Assembly (NCBI GenBank): GCA_014706295.1
Contig: JACSVZ010000039.1
Location: 992,001-1,056,000 of the forward strand
From: Lycocorax pyrrhopterus obiensis
Taxonomy: Eukaryota; Chordata; Aves; Passeriformes; Paradisaeidae
Reading direction: 5' to 3'
Length of the DNA: 64,000 bases
Part shown: positions 55,801 through 61,800 of the stretch, piece after piece
Layout of the letters: every line of letters starts with the position of its first letter
Numbering within the stretch: position 1 is the first letter of the stretch
Translations under genes and position numbers: made by a program
The notes under the pieces: generated by a model
The model's database searches: none
What the model was told of the DNA's origin: nothing
The model's input: only the letters and a program-made list of their open reading frames with translations

Positions 55801-58800
55801 AAAGACACGGGCTTGCTGGACAGAGTCCAGGAGAGGGCCATGAAGATAGTCAGAGGGTAGGAGTCCCTCTCTTATGGAGACAGGCTGGGAGAGCTGGGCT
55901 TGTTGAGCCCGGAGAAGAGAAGGCTCCAGGGAGACTTTATAGCAGCATTCCAGTACCTAAAGGGGGACTACAGGAAAGTTGGAAAGGGATCTTTCAGAGT
56001 CATGTAGTGACAGGACAAGGGAGAATGGCTTTAAACTGAAAGAGTGTAGATTTAGGTTAGATATTAGGAAGAAATTTTTTACTGTGAGGGTGATGAGGCA
56101 CTGGAACAGGTTATTCAGAAGATTTGCGGATGCCTCATTCCTGGAAGTGTTCAAGACCAAGTTGGATGGAGCCCTGAGCAATCTGGTCTAGCAGAAACTG
56201 TCCCTCCCCATGGCAGGGGGACTTGCACTACATAATGTTTAGCATCCCTTCTAACTCAAACCATTGTGTGATTGTCTGGAATGTCTAGGTCCTCTTTGTT
56301 TCATCCATAGTTCTTAACTTCTTGGGATTGAATTTTATTGAAGTCTCATGTAGAAAGAGGAAAATCTTGGTAAAAAAATCGTTTTACGGCTGATTTCAAC
56401 ATGTCACTTGTGTAGACAAGTGTTGCAGCAGTAACATGACACCCATTAGACAAAGAAGAGATCAGTTACCCCTGGGTTTGGGACAGGGGCTGTGCCACAG
56501 TAGGGGCTCAGCAGCCTTTGGTGTGAGCCTGTGTACTAACAGGAACTGACACAAACTGTTGGGTCAGCTGCTGTCTGTCTCTTCCAGCTGGAGACACAGT
56601 GACTGCTAAGAACTGGCAGCTTATGAAAACAGGTGATACATGCTCAGAGATCATCTTGGTATGCCCTCAAGGCCTTTTAAGTTACTTTGCTTGTAATAAG
56701 AGGGTGCCAGAAGACCTTTATTGTCTATGTATAGACCATATGTATATATATACACAGCTATATGCCAAGCATGCAATATACATATGGTTGTAAATATCTG
56801 CTTCAAATTTGCTGCAATTTCAAAGCCACGTCAGTACATCTTTCTCCTGTAGTTATCTTTCTAAAATATAATCTGCCTAACAAATGCCATCACAGTCGCA
56901 TGCTCGAGTGTGTGCCCTCATGCTGAGAGAGATGTCTGTGGAGCTGCAGGCTCATCCCATCAGTAGATCATCCTGCATTATTGCCTCAAGCACTAATGCT
57001 AGGAAAGCTGTTCTGAGTTCTCTTAACTGATAAGTGACTCTCACTCCTTATCAGCACAACAAGTAATAGCAAGAGCTTTGTAAACAAAGAACATCACTAG
57101 GCTTTGCTTTGCTAATCTGTCCGTATCCTTAATCACACGAGAAACATGAGGACATGGCAAGAGAAGAACATCTGAAGTTTTTAATGAAAGAGTAGGGTGT
57201 TCATTTAGAAACAAGAAAACAGAAAGGGATACAAAGAATATCCATGTGCAACAACTGTGCCAAGGCCAGGACAATTGCCACCTCCTTCAGTCAAGGATAT
57301 TCCCAATGCAAAAGTTTGCTCTCCTTTCATCTTTTCATTGGCCACTGGGAGGAAATTAGCATGTACGGAAAGGAAGAGTTCATCAGCTGGAGAAAAATTT
57401 CTTTTCTTACAGGCAATAGGTGATTTTGCCTGCAGGGGGCTGCTAAAAGTTCCATGTGGAGAATGATAGATCCCTGGAAAATGTCAGTTACCAGTTTGGG
57501 CAGGTGGCTGTTGGTGGAGGCCATCATTTATTGTGAAGCCATTGTGGCCAGGTAGCTGCAAGCCGATTTCAAAGAGAAGCATTCCTGACACTTTAGATTT
57601 GGATTTCAGCTACAGCTATCACATATCCTAGATCCATGCCAAGCCCCGATGGGGCTGCCGTAAAAGCTGTGCTTCAGGTGCAGTAGACGGCTTCTTAAGG
57701 TTCGAATATTTTTTCATTATTGCTGTTGTCTTTTAGGTAAATTGACACAGTTTTCATCTGGAGAGGCTGTATTGTTTTTTGTAATCACATTTTATGATTA
57801 GCTTTAGCTTTTTGCAGAGGGGAACAGAATGACTCTGGCATACAAGTGTTCCAAGCAGAGGGCTCAAAGCTCCAATCTCCTCTTTCAGACAATATAAACT
57901 GACAGTGTGATTATGTACCTTCAGAACAAAAATGTGCTTTAGAGGCTCAGGAAATACTTGCCAAGCATAATTATTAAGCACGGAACCCACAGAAATCTCA
58001 TCACTCAAACATGTGTATGAGGTATTTTATTCCAGTAGTTCTTCCCTGGTGATGGAGTTAACGTTTTCATATTTAGATACTGTTAAACTTGTTTAAAATG
58101 TTCCAGTGGAAATCCCACGTACATGTTTTTTCCATGCTCAATGTTTTTTATGCTTACTTTTCAACATAGCTAATTTGATTTTACCCTGTTTCCTGCAGCA
58201 GTTAAGATCATGGAAGAACTAGAATCATCAGGTGATGACATTTTTGTTACAGCCAGCACTTATGACACGTTGCCTGTCTTTACTGGTCCAAGTAACGTCT
58301 CTACCATGCAGCCTGGAGCTGTTATTACAGATGTGCTGCCATCAATAGCACCTCTGCCTGCAGCCACCAGCCCGTCCTACAGCCCCTCTGAGATCATCGA
58401 GCAGTCCCTTGAATTACCAGATTCCTCAGCGCCAGCCCCTGAGGGCGCTCCTGTGGATGGCACGGGCGTGGGAGTGCAGGACATCGCTGCCGAGCTGGAT
58501 CACATCGGGGCCACGAGCACGGCAGGGCTCTATGAAGGGGAGCAGGGCAGTGGTTTTATCTCAGTGCTGACCACGGAGCCTGCAGAAACCACCCCAGCGC
58601 CGGTGCTGAAGTACGTCACTACCAGCTCCATGACAACTGCAGCCAAAGGCAAAGAGCTCGTGGTTTTCTTCAGCCTGAGGGTAACCAACATGCACTTCTC
58701 CGACGACCTCTTCAACAGGAGTTCGACAGAATACAAAGCACTAGAACAACAGTTCATGCAATTGGTGGGTGAAAATCAACTTGAACAACACATGTGGTAG

Positions 58801-61800
58801 TTGGGTGCAGTTTGAAGGAATACACTGAAGTGCACAGTTTTTAACAATACTAAACCCTACTACGATTCAATCTGATAAGCTGTATTTTAAAGGATCCATA
58901 AGCCTGGGATGCCCTTAGAGCATGAAGACAGAGTTTATGAAGTCAGTGATGAAAGTTTTTACTTGCTCAAGAAAACCCAGATACATGCCTGGCATGTAAT
59001 TTATTTGGCTTTTTCTTAGATCCACACCAACAGTATAGCAGTGCTGATTATATCTAAGGCTTGTGTCTGCTTGCTGCATTTAAAAATAGGCCTTTAAAAA
59101 TATATCATAGCACAGACTGTGATTAGATATGGATTTTCTCTGTGGGTACAATAGGGCACAGGTCAGCTCAGTAACATGCCTATTATACTATGCCCTAACC
59201 TGCCTGGATTGAATATTTGAAAATAATTAAAGTTGGCTTTTGAGGGAGGTAATTTTTTTCTCTTCCAGATGAATAAACTCCCCAGCTGCTATGCATTTCA
59301 TTACAGGGGAAATTGCTGCCCATCCATCTCAATATATTATTGAGAAAAGTGCAGAAATCCAGAAGAAGATACTGCAAAACAGAAAAGTTAATTTGCTGGT
59401 GGAGCTTAACAATTGTATTAAACTCAGGGAAATAAATCTGTGATGTGTGTACTTGATAATGAAAATTGACTATAAGAGAAATGAATAGCAGGTAGACACT
59501 GACAGTAAGTTAAAACAAAGGCAAATCTCTGTTTTGCAGCTACTTCCATACCTTCAGTCCAACCTTACTGGTTTTAAGCACTTGGAAATTCTCAACTTCA
59601 GGAATGGAAGTGTGATTGTGAACAGCAAAATGAAATTTGCCAGGACAGTGCCATACAATATCACAGAAGCAGTACATTGTGTTTTGGAAGATTTCTGTGA
59701 TGCTGCAGCCCAACACCTCAATTTGGAGATTGACAGCTATTCCCTGGATATTGAGCCAGGTAAGATTGCGTTACTAATGTAAGTGCAAAATCAAAACCAA
59801 GCAGTCAGTCTTTTTTCAGGCTGTTACAGCTTCAGAAGTATGACTGTCTTGGAAATAATCGTATTAGCAACAGCCTCCCAGGGACAGGGAGTAATAAGAC
59901 AAAAAAAGATGTTGCAAATTCTCTGCAGACGTATTTTCATACTATAATGAAAAGCTGGGTGGAGCTGTTGGGCTGTGCATGTTCGCCTACTGCTTTTCAG
60001 AGACAAATAGTGTGTTGTCTAGAACAAGGGCTGGGTGAAGACAGGTGTAAGAAATGCTCTTATGCAGTTTGCGGGTGTGACATGCAAGTCTTGCACCTGA
60101 GTATGTAAACATAATTTCTGATGATTATCGCAATGTTGTTAACAAACCATGGTTTAGAGCATCATGAAATCTTTTTAAAGGGATACAGCATTCAAAACAA
60201 AAGGAGACAATTTTCACAAATACTTGGATTCTACAGATACTTACTAACTTGAGCATGACTAGTACTCCCCAGATTTGTAATCCTAGAATCCCTCTGGATT
60301 TATATCTTTCAAATAAGTTTGTAGTCTTTGTTAAACAGTAGAAAGTCAGAAACTACACATTCTTATGTCAAAAGCTTAGTGTTTTCAAAAACTATACTGG
60401 TTCATAAAATTGAAGCCTGAATCTATTTTCAGACTATGGAAATTATTTCAGGGTTGAATTTAATTTCATTGTCATGGAGAAGAATGATAGCAAAGGCATG
60501 AAGATATCTTTAGGAGTTTTGGTTAAGCTGTCTTTTTATGTATAGATCTCTGACAATTCCAGAACAAAAATCCATTTACGATTCAGGCAGGCAGTTTCTA
60601 ACCAGTTTTCATTTTACATACGTCTTTGTGGCCACTAAAAGCATAGGTAGCTTGTGGTAAAGAAAGTTAACAAAATCATGGTATTCTACCCTTCAAATAC
60701 TGGCATGATAAACTGATGTTTGATGAATAAAGTACTAAGTTCATCAATTCATTATATAAAGAGCAAACTTTGGGCTGCAACATGTTCCTTGATTTAGTAA
60801 TAAATTTTCATTAAATAAAAATTAAAATAAGAAAGATCCTAAAATGTAAATTCAGAAAAATTCTTAAATCTTCCATCTTCATCCAATATGCTTTACTGAT
60901 GTGGTATTTCAACATTAATTCAAGAAAACGTTATTACAGAGTTTGTTGAGGGAGCTATTCTTTCAAGGCTTACAAGCAGTAGTATAGAGTCAAAATAGAA
61001 GAAATTGTGTTTACAAAGCCAGTATATTCCAATACAGGTGTTTCAAAGCCTGATGTGTTTTCATTTCAGAAAACAAACAAATAAATAAACCCCAACCTGT
61101 GTAGCAAATTAAGGAAATACAAGCAAATTCCTCTTTATTGTGAAACTGAGAGCCATCTAGTGGTAATGACGTTCTAGCAAAGTGAAACGTGGAAGGGAAC
61201 TGACAGTCCAAAATATATATCAAGAGGCAGCAGCTGCAAAGGGCTGAATGCACAGGTCATAAATAACACCATAAAGAAGGACTTTTAAAAATACCTGCAT
61301 GCAGTATTTCTGTAATCTAAATGAAGTGAAAGCAGAAAATATAACAAAATATGAAGTTATGTATTAAGGAAGATGAAACATTATCACAAAAACTCAACCC
61401 AGCCAAATGCTCATGCCAAGCTCTCCTTGTAGTTGGAGTTTACATGTGCACACACTCACAGTCCAGGAGCAAAGGACATATCAAACCAACATGCACATTG
61501 CATATAGCAAAGGGAAATGGTGCATGCTAAAACCCACTAGTCAAAAATTCAAAACAGGAAAAAGCCATAGAATTATCGAGGGGTAGTAAGTGAACCACTC
61601 TGATGGATTCATTTCTACCACAGAAGCATATCTCAGTGTGTGTCTGAGATTTTCAGCACTCCTGTAACAAATGCAATCCTCATTTTTCATTGAAATTAGC
61701 ATTACTGAGCATCTAGTATAGAGCATGAAGTGGCTGCAGAAGAAAACTCTCAGCCCAGTTAGTTCCTGCAGGTAACAAGCTGCAATATCCAGTACAAATC

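Noticed and set aside
55979..56191. Open frames of about 70 codons on both strands at 56.0-56.2 kb.
   Set aside because: They fall inside a CR1 3' fragment; this is the non-autonomous tail of the repeat, not a gene.
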